A stretch of 64,000 bases of DNA from CAWAYR01 sp050250955 (lineage in GTDB: Bacteria; Acidobacteriota; Vicinamibacteria; Vicinamibacterales; UBA2999): positions 62,001 to 126,000 of the forward strand of contig JBFWNR010000010.1 in NCBI GenBank assembly GCA_050250955.1. The letters are read 5' to 3'. The first letter of the stretch is position 1; every line of letters starts with the position of its first letter. Positions 25,082-35,449 of the stretch are shown in pieces. The notes under the pieces are model-generated. The model had not been told where the DNA came from, searched no databases, and was given only the letters and a program-made list of their open reading frames with translations. A program made the position numbers and the translations under genes.

Positions 25082-28075
25082 TCAGAACGCGAGACGGGAG
25101 CCGAACTGCACCGAGCGCGGGAAGCCGCTGCCGCCGCGCAGGTTGGTCAAGGTCAGGAACGAGTTGGGCAGCCGCTCGTCGGAGTTGGCGACCAGCGGGT
25201 TGTCCCAGTTGGTGCGGTTGGTGACGTTGAACACGTCCACGAACAGCTCCCAGGTGCGGTCCCCGAACCGCCGCCGCCATCCCGCCCGCACGTCGACCTG
25301 GAAGTAGTCGGGGCCGCGGGCGCCGAACCGCCCGCCGTCGTTCTTGACGTCCTTCATCGCGTTCAGTCCGGTGCCGCTGTAGGTGCCGGCGGGCGAGGGG
25401 TCGTCGAGCTGGCCGTTCTGGTTGACGTCGATGTTGCTGTTGTAGATGGTGAACGGCGACCCGCTCATGTAGCGGGCGGTGGTGGCCAGGGTCATCCCGA
25501 ACGTCTTCGGCACCTCGATGCGGCTGGCCACCGACAGGACGTGGCGACGGTCGATCGGCGTCGGCCCGTGCCGCAGGTCGAGGTTCATGTCCGTCAGCAC
25601 CTGGTCGGTGTTCTTGTCGGCCTGGTCGGTGGCGGTGCCCCGGGACTTGGAGAGCGAGTACGAGACGCGGCCCGACCACTGGTTGGCATAGCGTTTCTCG
25701 AGCTGGAGGTTGAGGGCGTCGTAGTTCGAACTGCCGCCGTTCTCGAATACCCACACCTGCTGGCGGTAGTTGGCGGCGTCGGCGCCGAAGATGCCGAAGG
25801 CGTCGATGCGCTGGATGGCGCCGGTACGGCTGGTGTTGGCGCGTACCATCGGCAGCAGGTTGCGGCCCAGGAACATGTCGCGGTTCATGATCCGGACGTA
25901 GTCGGCGTGGAAGGCCAGCGTCGAGGCCAGCTCGCGGACGAAGCCGAGCGTGAACTGATGGGCGTACGGCTGCCGGCGGTCGGGCGAGTCGTAGATGACC
26001 ACGCCGGTGTTCCGCAGCTCAGAGCCCGGCGGGTACAGCTGGTTCAGCAGCGCGCGATTGACGAACGGGCCGTTCACCAGGAACGGGTCGGTCGGGAACT
26101 GGCCGCGGCTGGGGCCCGGGTCGACGTTGTCGTTGGGGAAGTTGGCGACGATCGACGAGGTGAACTTGGGGAACTCGATGGTGTCGTCCAGTGCCCCGAG
26201 GATCGTGCGGTTGAAGAAGATGCCGTAGCCGGCGCGGACCAGCGACTTGCCGCCCTCGCCGACCTGACGCGTGAACCCGATCCGCGGCGAGAAGTTGTTG
26301 GTGTCGCGGTTCGTCTTCTCCCCGGGCGCGAAGAGCGGGTTGTCCGACTGGTCGAGGGTCGGGAAGATCTCCAGGTCGTAACGCAGGCCCAGGCTCAACG
26401 TCGTCTTGTCGTTGATCTGCCACTTGTCCTGCACGAAGCCCTCGTAGACGTGGTTGGTCATCGTCGCGTCGTAGGCGTTGGGGATGCGGATCACCAGCCG
26501 CTCGGGGTAGGTGCGGGGATCGGCGGGATTGAACGGCAGATTGGTGTTGAAGTTGAACGTGCCGTTCTGGTTGATCTGCGACACGCGGCGCAGCTTGGTG
26601 TAGGTGTAGCGGGCGCCGACCTTGATGTTGTGGTCGCCCATCTTGCCCGGCACGAACCACGAGAAGTTGTCTTCGAACTGGTAGTTGGTGTCCCACGGCC
26701 CCTGCGACTCGGTGCTGCCGCCCTCGATCTGCTCGAGGTAGTTGAGCTGGGCGGGGCAGATGGTCATGTCGCTTTGAGCCTCGTCGCCGAACTTGAAGCC
26801 CTCGTTGCCGCCCTCGGACCCCTGGCTGCGAGTGCAGATGTTCCCGTGCCACCAGTGCTCCCAGGTCTTGGCGATGCGCAGCGTGTTGACCTTGGTGCCC
26901 CCGAGCACGCTCGTGAAGGTGCCGACGGCCGTCTGATCGAGGTCGGTCTCGTCCTGAAACGCCTCGCGCACCGAGGTGCGATTGGGCACGACTGGGAACT
27001 GGGGCGCCGTCTCGCGGAGCCAGCGCACCGCCCAGGTGTGGTTGGCCGTGATCTGGTGATCGAAGCGGATCAGCGTGTTCCAGTCGTTGCGGTCCTCGAC
27101 GATGGAGAAATCCCGCTCGGGGCGCGAGGTGAACGCGCGCGTCCGGGTGGGTTTGTCGACCTGGCGTTCGAGGCTCACGAAGAAGTGCGCCTTGTTGCGG
27201 ACGATCGGCCCGCCGAGGACGAAGCCGTACTCGCGCTTCTCGACCTTGGCTTTGGGCAGATTGCGCTGACGGGAGATGAAGTCCTTCGAGGTGAGCGTGT
27301 TGCTCACGTTGTAGCCGAAGAGGACCCCCGAGAACTTGTTGGTGCCGGTCTTGGTGACGGCGTTGACGATGGCGCCCCCCGCGCGGCCGAATTCGGCGTC
27401 GTACATCGAGGTGATGACCTCGAACTCCTGGATCGCCTCCAGCGGGGTCCGCACCTGGGCACCGGAGCTGGTGCCGAGCGCGTTGTCGCCGTTGTAGCCG
27501 CCGTCGACCGAGACGTTGTTGTTCTGCGCCGACTGGCCGTTGGAGACGATGGTGTCGTTGCCCATCTGCGTCGACGGCGAGAACTGCACGCCGGGCAGCA
27601 GGGCGACGGTGGCGAAGTAGTTGCGGTTCATCGCCGGCAGCTCCGCCAGTTCACCGGTGCCGATGTTGCCGCCGACGTCGGTGGCGCTGAGGTCGATGAT
27701 CGGCGAGTTGCCGGTGACGGTCACCGATTCCTCGAGGGCGCCGATCTGCATCTCGAGGGTGACGGTGAGCGTGGTGCCGACGGCCAGGATGAGGCCGCGG
27801 CGCTCGAAGGTGCGGAAGCCGTCGAGCTTGGCGACGATCGAATAGCGGCCTGGCACCATCTGGGCCAGGTGGTAGACGCCTTCGGCGCTGCTAGTCGCCT
27901 CGCGATACTGCCCGGTGTCTTCGTTGGTGGCGACGATGGCCACCCCGGGCAGGGCGGCCCCTTGCGGATCCACCGCGCGTCCGGTGATCTCCGACGTGCC
28001 CTGCTGGGCGACCGCCGGCTCTCCCCAACCGGACATCATCACTGCCAACCCCACGCCGACGAGAACACTGCGCAT
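25082..28075 (-). CDS. TonB-dependent receptor, Oar-like, with carboxypeptidase-regulatory plug extension
   Basis: A 997-residue outer-membrane protein. After a signal peptide (MRSVLVGVGLAVMMS to AVAQ) comes a CarboxypepD_reg-like domain (GTSEITGRAVDPQGAALPGV, residues about 25-115), then a plug (LPAMNRNYFATVALLPGVQF; NNNVSVDGGYNGDN; EFEVITSMYDAEFGRAGGAI), then a long strand-rich barrel. Acidobacterial Oar-like receptors of this type import large or complex substrates using TonB energy; the substrate is unknown. AGGAGG lies 8 bases before ATG 28075. The final residues end in aromatic phenylalanine (GSRLAF), as in outer-membrane barrels. Confidence 0.92.
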   Translation of the reverse strand: MRSVLVGVGLAVMMSGWGEPAVAQQGTSEITGRAVDPQGAALPGVAIVATNEDTGQYREATSSAEGVYHLAQMVPGRYSIVAKLDGFRTFERRGLILAVGTTLTVTLEMQIGALEESVTVTGNSPIIDLSATDVGGNIGTGELAELPAMNRNYFATVALLPGVQFSPSTQMGNDTIVSNGQSAQNNNVSVDGGYNGDNALGTSSGAQVRTPLEAIQEFEVITSMYDAEFGRAGGAIVNAVTKTGTNKFSGVLFGYNVSNTLTSKDFISRQRNLPKAKVEKREYGFVLGGPIVRNKAHFFVSLERQVDKPTRTRAFTSRPERDFSIVEDRNDWNTLIRFDHQITANHTWAVRWLRETAPQFPVVPNRTSVREAFQDETDLDQTAVGTFTSVLGGTKVNTLRIAKTWEHWWHGNICTRSQGSEGGNEGFKFGDEAQSDMTICPAQLNYLEQIEGGSTESQGPWDTNYQFEDNFSWFVPGKMGDHNIKVGARYTYTKLRRVSQINQNGTFNFNTNLPFNPADPRTYPERLVIRIPNAYDATMTNHVYEGFVQDKWQINDKTTLSLGLRYDLEIFPTLDQSDNPLFAPGEKTNRDTNNFSPRIGFTRQVGEGGKSLVRAGYGIFFNRTILGALDDTIEFPKFTSSIVANFPNDNVDPGPSRGQFPTDPFLVNGPFVNRALLNQLYPPGSELRNTGVVIYDSPDRRQPYAHQFTLGFVRELASTLAFHADYVRIMNRDMFLGRNLLPMVRANTSRTGAIQRIDAFGIFGADAANYRQQVWVFENGGSSNYDALNLQLEKRYANQWSGRVSYSLSKSRGTATDQADKNTDQVLTDMNLDLRHGPTPIDRRHVLSVASRIEVPKTFGMTLATTARYMSGSPFTIYNSNIDVNQNGQLDDPSPAGTYSGTGLNAMKDVKNDGGRFGARGPDYFQVDVRAGWRRRFGDRTWELFVDVFNVTNRTNWDNPLVANSDERLPNSFLTLTNLRGGSGFPRSVQFGSRLAF

Positions 28076-28247
28076 GACCGACCTCCTGTGGAGAGCACGG
28101 ACCGCAGAAACGGCAAGAGACAAGCGACGCGACGAGACGGATATTTCGAGCGGAGCCTAACACAAGAGCTGGATGCGATGCGCGGGCGCGATGGACGGCG
28201 CGGGAGGGGCCGGCACGGGCCGGCGCGGGCCGACCGGGGGGCGCGGA

Positions 28248-28865
28248 TCAGCCGAGCCGCGGCGGGACGACGAGCTCGGGCGCCAGGGCCAGCGTCAGCG
28301 CCGCACTCACCCAGAACAGGCCGAACACGACGATGAGGATCGACGTCCCGCGGGTCGCGGCCGGCCGGCCCGCCGCGGCCACGCCGTCCAGCGTCACCTC
28401 GCGCAGCGAGGCTTCGGCCTCGACGGCGTCGAGACGGCCGTCCCAGTGCTCGAGTCGCTGCGCGCCGGCGTGGGCCGCCGCCGCCCAGGCGGCGACGACG
28501 CCAAGGCCGAGACCGACGGCAGCGGCGAGGACGGCGCGCGGCGCGGCGCCGACCCACGCGCCGGCGAGGACCGCGATCACCAGCGCCGTGCTCACCAGCG
28601 CCAGCACCAGCTGGCGCTGCCAGTAGGCGGCCAGTTCGGCGTTGCGGGCTTCGCCGAGCGCCTCGTAGCGGGCCGACCAGGTTTCGCCGGCCGGCGGCGT
28701 CAGGCCGAGTTCGAGCAGCCGCACCTCGGCGAGACACGCTTCGAGGCGCGCGTAGGCCTCACCGCCGGGGGCGAGCGCACGCCCGCGTGGCGTGGCATCG
28801 GACCTGGCCGGCGCGGGATCGCGCAGGGGCCCATCCTGGGGCCGTGACACGGCGGGGAAGACCAT
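28248..28865 (-). CDS. hypothetical three-helix membrane protein
   Basis: A 205-residue protein of unknown function. The first 90 residues are polar and helical (EAYARLEACLAEVRLLELGL; ARYEALGEARNAELAAYWQRQ). Then two adjacent membrane helices (LVLALVSTALVIAVLAGAW; AVLAAAVGLGLGVVAAWAAA), a polar helical loop, and a third helix near the C terminus (ILIVVFGLFWVSAALTLAL). ATG 28865 is preferred; an in-frame ATG at 28916 is also possible. No ribosome site stands out. It lies upstream of the TonB receptor on the same strand, 172 bases away. Confidence 0.62.
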   Translation of the reverse strand: MVFPAVSRPQDGPLRDPAPARSDATPRGRALAPGGEAYARLEACLAEVRLLELGLTPPAGETWSARYEALGEARNAELAAYWQRQLVLALVSTALVIAVLAGAWVGAAPRAVLAAAVGLGLGVVAAWAAAAHAGAQRLEHWDGRLDAVEAEASLREVTLDGVAAAGRPAATRGTSILIVVFGLFWVSAALTLALAPELVVPPRLG

Positions 28866-28963
28866 GACAGCGGCAGGCGACGGGGGCGTCGCCGGGAGCG
28901 GTACGCAGGCTAGCACAGCCCTGGCCGCGGCGGACCAGGCGGCCCGCCGCGCCAGAGAAAGGT

Positions 28964-30124
28964 CTACTTCACGGAGTACTTCGTGAACGCCCCGCCGGCC
29001 TGGCGGATCGAGTTGGGCCCCTCGGCGGCGTAGATGTTGCCGTCGGCGTCCACCGCCACGCCCTCGCCGGCCGTGCCCTGGTAGACGCGATCCTCACGCT
29101 CGAATCCGGGCACGAACGCCGTGATGCGATCCTCGTTGAGCGGGCCGATGCGGACGCCGTTGCGCCAGCCGACGTGGTTGAACGGCCCCGACTCGGAGTC
29201 GATGGCGTAGACGGTGTCGCCCTTGATGTGGATGCCGCTGATGCGGCCGAACATGTAGCGCGACTCGAGATAGTTGCCGTCCTGATCGAAGATCTCCAGG
29301 CGGTGGTTGCCGCGGTCGGCGACCCACAGACGGCCCCGGCTGTCGAAGGCCAGCGCGTGCGGCGTGCGGAACTCGCCGTGCCTGACGCCGAGACCGCCCC
29401 ACGACTTGACGAACTTGCCGTCACGCGTGAACTTGCTGATCCGCGCCGTGGCGCCGCGCTTGATGCCTTCGGCGACGGCGGTGGCGGTGATCATGCCCTG
29501 GCCGTCGTGGCCGTCGGCGACGTAAATGCTGCCGTCGGGGCCGGTGATGACGTCGTTGGGCTGGTTGAACTGGCCGTCGGCGTTGCCGGGCTTGCCCGCG
29601 GTGCCGAGGCTCATCAGCTTCTCGCCGCTGGGGCTGAACTTGTGGACCTGGTGGCCCATCGTGCCCGCCTTGTTGCCGGCGAAGTCGGCTACCCAGACGT
29701 TGCCGTCGGCGTCGACGTGGATGCCGTGCGGCGTCACCATCGTGCCCTTGCCGAAGTTGGCGAGCACGGCGCCGGTGTTGCGGTCGAACTTGAACACCGG
29801 GTCGACGGGGTTGTTCTCGCAGTCCACCGGGCCGCCGCCGGCGGTGCCGGCGCCGCAGCGCTCGTAGGCCCAGATGTGGCCGTCCTTGGGATCGATCTCG
29901 ATTCCCGCCGTCGTGCCCCAGGTGCGGCCGGCGGGCAGCTGGCCCCAGTTCCTGGTCACGGTGGGCGTTGGGTTCGGCAGGCCCTCGCCGGAGATTGGAT
30001 TGCCGGCCGTGGCGGCCGCGGCGGGTGCCTGGGCGTCGGCGGGCGCGGCGCCGGTCTGGCTGCAGGCGCTCCACAACAGGGCACCGGCGCACAGCGCCGG
30101 CCCGACGAGACGAATCGTGGCCAT
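28964..30124 (-). CDS. exported NHL-repeat propeller, PAL-like (paralogue)
   Basis: A 386-residue protein, second member of the family seen at 2877-4034. The N terminus (LVGPALCAGALLWSACSQT) looks like a lipoprotein signal with Cys at about 22, although the lipobox is imperfect. Blade cores are PHGIHVDADGNVWVADF, PNDVITGPDGSIYVADG, PHALAFDSRGRLWVADRG and GEGVAVDADGNIYAAEG. A conserved cysteine pair (ERCG and DCENN) probably forms a disulfide. The paralogues share order and the signature GRxWGxxxxxxxD...HIWAxxRCG. A GGAGGAGCC stretch precedes ATG 30124. Catalytic role unproven. Confidence 0.8.
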   Translation of the reverse strand: MATIRLVGPALCAGALLWSACSQTGAAPADAQAPAAAATAGNPISGEGLPNPTPTVTRNWGQLPAGRTWGTTAGIEIDPKDGHIWAYERCGAGTAGGGPVDCENNPVDPVFKFDRNTGAVLANFGKGTMVTPHGIHVDADGNVWVADFAGNKAGTMGHQVHKFSPSGEKLMSLGTAGKPGNADGQFNQPNDVITGPDGSIYVADGHDGQGMITATAVAEGIKRGATARISKFTRDGKFVKSWGGLGVRHGEFRTPHALAFDSRGRLWVADRGNHRLEIFDQDGNYLESRYMFGRISGIHIKGDTVYAIDSESGPFNHVGWRNGVRIGPLNEDRITAFVPGFEREDRVYQGTAGEGVAVDADGNIYAAEGPNSIRQAGGAFTKYSVK

Positions 30125-30216
30125 GGCTCCTCCTGGTCGGCCCGTAGTAGAGCGGAGATCCGCACATCGCCGCAAGTCCCTCGCGACCGCCGGGGCGGCG
30201 GCGCGGGGCGGGCCAC

Positions 30217-30222
30217 TACAAT
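30217..30222 (+). promoter_or_regulatory. possible -10 (TACAAT) for the DUF2156 gene
   Basis: TACAAT lies 47 bases before the GTG start at 30270, in the 145-base divergent space between the NHL gene and the DUF2156 gene. No good -35 is visible. Confidence 0.35.
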
Positions 30223-30269
30223 GAGCCGCCGCCGGCGGCGCGGATCGGCGCCGCAGACATTCGCCACCC

Positions 30270-31658
30270 GTGCCTGTTCCCGAGCCCGCCGACGCCTCCG
30301 CCCGTGCGCTCGCCGCGCTGCAGCGCGACGGCACCGACGCGGTCTCGTTCCAGGCGCTCAAGGCCGGCACGCACTGGTGGCAGGACCGGCCGCCGCCGGA
30401 GGGCTCGGGCGGGCTGGTGGCGTACGTTCCGTCGGGACGCTCGTGGATCGCCATCGGCACCCCGCTGGCCGCGCCGGCGCGGCGCGCCGCCGCCGTGCAG
30501 CGGTTCTGCGCCGCGGCGCGGGCGGAGCACCGCCGGGCGGTGTTCCTCGGCGTCGAGGACCGGGCGCCGGTGGCCGGCTGCCGCACGTTGCTGCTCGGCC
30601 TGCAGCCGATCCTGCGGCCCGCCCACTGGCACCTCAGCGTGCGGCAGCGGCCGAGGCTGCGCGAGCAGCTGCGACGCGCGCGCGCCAAGGGTGTCACGGT
30701 GCGCGCCGTCCCGTCCGACGCACTGGCTGCCGGCACGCCGCTGCGCGCCGCGGTCGAGCGTCTGCGCCGCGAGTGGCTCGACAGCCGCGCCATGGAGCCG
30801 CTGGCCTTCCTGGTCGCCGTCGAGCCGTTTCACGCCGCCGATGCCCATCGCTACGTCGTCGCCGAGCACGGCGGCCAGCCGGTGCAGTTCCTCTCCGCCG
30901 TGCCGATCGCCGCGCGTCAGGGCTGGCTGCTCGAAGACATGCTGCGCGGCCGGCGCGCCCCCAACGGGACGACCGAACTGCTGATCGACGCGCTGATGCG
31001 CGACCTGGGCGGCGACCCGGCCTGGGTGACGCCGGGCCTCACGCCGCTCACCGGGCCGATCCGCTGGTGGCTGCGCCTGACGCGGTGGGCCACCGTGGCG
31101 CTCTACGACTTCTCCGGCCTGCAGCGCTTCCGGGCCCGGCTGCATCCTGCGGCGTGGACGCCGGTGTGGATGGCGTGGGATCGCGGCACGGCGCCGGGCG
31201 TGCTGCTCGACGTGCTCCGCGCCTTCGCTGCCGGCCGGCTGATCCGCTTTGCGACGCGGTCGCTCGTCTGGCATCCCAACGGCCCGCCGTGGGCGGTGGC
31301 GGTCCCGCTGGTCGCCTGGACGGCGCTGCTCTTCGCCCTGGTGGCCAGCGGCCGCGCCGGTCTCCTCGGCTACTCGACCGCGGCGCTGGCGGCGTGGGTG
31401 GCCTTCGACGTCGTGCTGGCGTGGCTGCTCTTCGCCGTGGCGCGCCGGCCGCGTCCGTGGCCGCTGGCCGGGGCCGCCGCCGTCGCGCTCTTCGACGCCG
31501 TGCTGTCGCTGGCGCACCTGGCGCGGGTCGGCGTCGGCGGCGGCCTGCCGGCTCTGCTGCGCCTCACCGCGTCGGCGGGCCCGGTCATCGGCACGAGCGC
31601 GCTGGCGTGGGCGGCCTGGCGGGCTCGCGCCCGGCGTCCGGCCGCCGCCTGGCGGTAG
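30270..31658 (+). CDS. DUF2156 (MprF-like transferase domain) protein with C-terminal membrane helices
   Basis: A 462-residue protein. The first 320 residues resemble the DUF2156/phosphatidylglycerol lysyltransferase fold, a GNAT-like pair: SFQALKAGTHWWQ, GLVAYVPSGRSWIAIGTPLA, QLRRARAKGVTVRAV, EWLDSRAMEPLAFLVAVEPF, and GWLLEDMLRGRRAPNGTTEL. It then has about four membrane helices (residues 345-455). In MprF the order is reversed, with helices first. It may aminoacylate a lipid or modify another acceptor. Start is GTG 30270; a TTG or later ATG cannot be excluded. Confidence 0.75.
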   Translation: MPVPEPADASARALAALQRDGTDAVSFQALKAGTHWWQDRPPPEGSGGLVAYVPSGRSWIAIGTPLAAPARRAAAVQRFCAAARAEHRRAVFLGVEDRAPVAGCRTLLLGLQPILRPAHWHLSVRQRPRLREQLRRARAKGVTVRAVPSDALAAGTPLRAAVERLRREWLDSRAMEPLAFLVAVEPFHAADAHRYVVAEHGGQPVQFLSAVPIAARQGWLLEDMLRGRRAPNGTTELLIDALMRDLGGDPAWVTPGLTPLTGPIRWWLRLTRWATVALYDFSGLQRFRARLHPAAWTPVWMAWDRGTAPGVLLDVLRAFAAGRLIRFATRSLVWHPNGPPWAVAVPLVAWTALLFALVASGRAGLLGYSTAALAAWVAFDVVLAWLLFAVARRPRPWPLAGAAAVALFDAVLSLAHLARVGVGGGLPALLRLTASAGPVIGTSALAWAAWRARARRPAAAWR

Positions 31659-31720
31659 TGCCCGCGCCGCCCTCTTGGTATGCTGGGCGACGCCGACACC
31701 GGCACGAGAGGTATCCATCG

Positions 31721-32176
31721 ATGCGAGTACGAATGCTTTCCATCTGCGTGGCGGCCGTGGTGGCCGTCCTCGTCTCCGCCCGCCCCAGCCAGGCGCAGGC
31801 CGAGCTGCGCTTCGGGACCTGGGACAACGCCACCAACCCGAACAACGTGATGAAATACGAGCCCGTCGGCAAGGGTGGCAGCAAGCTCACCGTGAGCAAC
31901 CCCAGCAAGCCCGGGGACGAGTGGAGCTACGAGACCTACTTCGACGGTGTGTTCCGTCCCGTCGCCGGTCAGCCCGGGTCGGAAACCGCCGTGGAGCTCA
32001 TCAACGGCAGCGCCAAGAGCATCCGCATCTACAACAAGCGCGACGGCGTGGTCTACCAGGTGGTCATCAACACGCTGAACGAGGACAACACCCGGATCGA
32101 CAACGAGTACATCCGGATGGACAAGGACGGCAAGATCACCGGCGTCACCCACGTGACCTACCACAAGCGCAAGTAG
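31721..32176 (+). CDS. small secreted protein of unknown function
   Basis: A 151-residue exported protein with a clear signal peptide (MLSICVAAVVAVLVSARPSQAQA). The mature part is short and strand-rich, with FGTWDNATNPNNVMKYEPV near the start and NEYIRMDKDGKITGVTHVTY at the end. It resembles small Acidobacteria secreted proteins that have no assigned domain. A GAGAGG site lies before ATG 31721, and a clear intrinsic terminator follows 26 bases after the stop, so it is its own transcription unit. Confidence 0.72.
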   Translation: MRVRMLSICVAAVVAVLVSARPSQAQAELRFGTWDNATNPNNVMKYEPVGKGGSKLTVSNPSKPGDEWSYETYFDGVFRPVAGQPGSETAVELINGSAKSIRIYNKRDGVVYQVVINTLNEDNTRIDNEYIRMDKDGKITGVTHVTYHKRK

Positions 32177-32202
32177 CGGCGCCGCGCCGCGCAGGTCGGC
32201 CG

Positions 32203-32235
32203 ACGGCCGCCGGAATTCCGGCGGCCGTTTCTCGT
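32203..32235 (+). terminator. intrinsic terminator
   Basis: An 11-bp perfect stem (ACGGCCGCCGG with CCGGCGGCCGT) closes an AATT loop and is followed by TTTCTCGTT. It ends the small secreted-protein gene and insulates the fur-katG operon. It is the best rho-independent terminator in the window. Confidence 0.8.
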
Positions 32236-32283
32236 TGGACGGCCCCGCGCGCCCGTCGCGGCCGACGTCGTGACAATCAATGA

Positions 32284-32298
32284 TTGGAGTCACTCCAA
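32284..32298 (+). promoter_or_regulatory. 7-1-7 inverted repeat, candidate Fur/PerR box
   Basis: TTGGAGT-C-ACTCCAA is a perfect 7-1-7 palindrome, the geometry of Fur/PerR-family operators. Its left arm also supplies a plausible -35 (TTGGAG) 18 bases from the TAGGCT -10 at 32308-32313, so bound regulator would block the promoter of its own gene and of katG. Confidence 0.65.
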
Positions 32299-32307
32299 GC
32301 CGTGGTC

Positions 32308-32313
32308 TAGGCT
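32308..32313 (+). promoter_or_regulatory. TAGGCT -10 of fur-katG, leaderless-type
   Basis: TAGGCT ends 7 bases before ATG 32321, placing the predicted transcript start at the start codon. The AGGGAGG between them touches the ATG and is too close to work as a normal ribosome site. Confidence 0.45.
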
Positions 32314-32320
32314 AGGGAGG

Positions 32321-32802
32321 ATGACGAGCGACCCGGCCGACCTGCTGCGGCAACGCGGCATCCAGGTGACCGCGCAGCGCCTGGCAGTACTGCAGGCCGT
32401 CGCCGCCGAGCCGCACGTCACCGCCGACGGCGTCGCCGACGCGGTCCGGGCCCGCATCGGCGCCATCTCGCTGCAGTCGGTCTACGACGCGCTGACGATC
32501 CTGGTGCAGGCCGGCCTGCTGCGGCGGATCCAGCCGGCCGGTTCGGCGGCGCGCTTCGAAGACCGGGTCGGCGACAACCACCACCATCTGATCTGCCGGG
32601 AGTGCGGCCGCGTCGTCGACGTGGACTGCGCCGCCGGCGAGGCCCCGTGTCTCACGGCGGCCGACGACAACGGGTACCGGATCGACGAGGCCGAGGTCGC
32701 CTTCTGGGGCCGCTGCCCCGAGTGCGTCACTCCGGCCGCCCGCCCCCGGTCCGCCCGGCGGACCCTCACCCCAGCCCCCGCACAGAAGAGGTCAACATCC
32801 CG

Positions 32803-32806
<4 letters not shown>
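32321..32806 (+). CDS. Fur-family regulator (PerR/FurA type)
   Basis: A 161-residue Fur-family repressor. The N-terminal winged helix spans about 5-85 (LLRQRGIQVTAQRLAVLQAV; SLQSVYDALTILVQAGLLRRI). The dimer and metal part includes NHHHLICRECGRVVDVDC and a C-terminal CPEC, giving two CxxC pairs for structural zinc. Its ATGA overlap with katG and the 7-1-7 palindrome in its promoter argue for a peroxide-sensing PerR/FurA role rather than iron homeostasis. An alternative ATG at 32270 lies upstream of the candidate promoter and is rejected. Confidence 0.9.
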
Positions 32807-34983
<2,177 letters not shown>

Positions 34984-34987
34984 GGGC

Positions 34988-35005
34988 GGCGCCGTCACCG
35001 GCGCC
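34988..35005 (+). terminator. terminator-like hairpin after katG
   Basis: GGCGCCG-TCAC-CGGCGCC, a perfect 7-bp stem with a 4-base loop, begins 4 bases after the katG stop. There is no U-run, so it may act as an RNA-stabilising end or a weak terminator. Confidence 0.45.
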
Positions 35006-35086
35006 GTCCCATCGTCACCTCGACCCGGCGGGGGCCTGCCGACCGCAGCCTCCGCCGGTCGTCTGTCGGCCCGCGACCGAACGCGC

Positions 35087-35329
35087 TCAGTCGCTGACGG
35101 TCCGCCAGCCGGCCGACCAGTTCTGGGTCTGCAACTGATCGCTCCAGCGCAGGGCGCTGGTCCAGTCCTTGAAGTCGCGAATGCCGAGCGGCCGGTCGTT
35201 GACGAACCACACGACCGACGCGCCCGCCTGTCGCGGATCGAGGATGGCGTGTGAGGTCTGGCCGTCGGGACGGGTCATGCGCCACATGACCGTCGGCTCG
35301 GGGCCCCATTCCTTGGCGTACTCGGACAC
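35087..35329 (-). CDS. small hypothetical protein
   Basis: An 80-residue cytoplasmic-looking protein rich in Trp (7 residues) with a compact alpha/beta look: VMWRMTRPDGQTSHAIL, SVVWFVNDRPLGIRDF and a final WSAGWRTVSD. It begins with GTG at 35329 and has no good ribosome site. It is kept as a gene because the sequence is non-repetitive and of normal amino acid composition. No family recognised. It sits between katG and the broken phospholipase D-like gene. Confidence 0.5.
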   Translation of the reverse strand: MSEYAKEWGPEPTVMWRMTRPDGQTSHAILDPRQAGASVVWFVNDRPLGIRDFKDWTSALRWSDQLQTQNWSAGWRTVSD

Positions 35330-35449
35330 ACCGCGGCGAATCGCAAGGGCGGTGCCAGGGTGCAGAGCGCGGCTTTCCGGCGCAATGCGCGCCCCCGTCG
35401 GCCGGGAAGGCCGGGCCCGCCTAGACTAAGCTCCCGCTCGGCTTCGCCC

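Noticed and set aside
32270..32320. Longer Fur start at ATG 32270
   Set aside because: It would place the palindrome and promoter inside the gene and adds 17 residues that do not belong to the Fur fold.
35330..35449. Extra gene between the small hypothetical and the PLD-like gene
   Set aside because: Frames here are short, Arg-rich and lack start signals.
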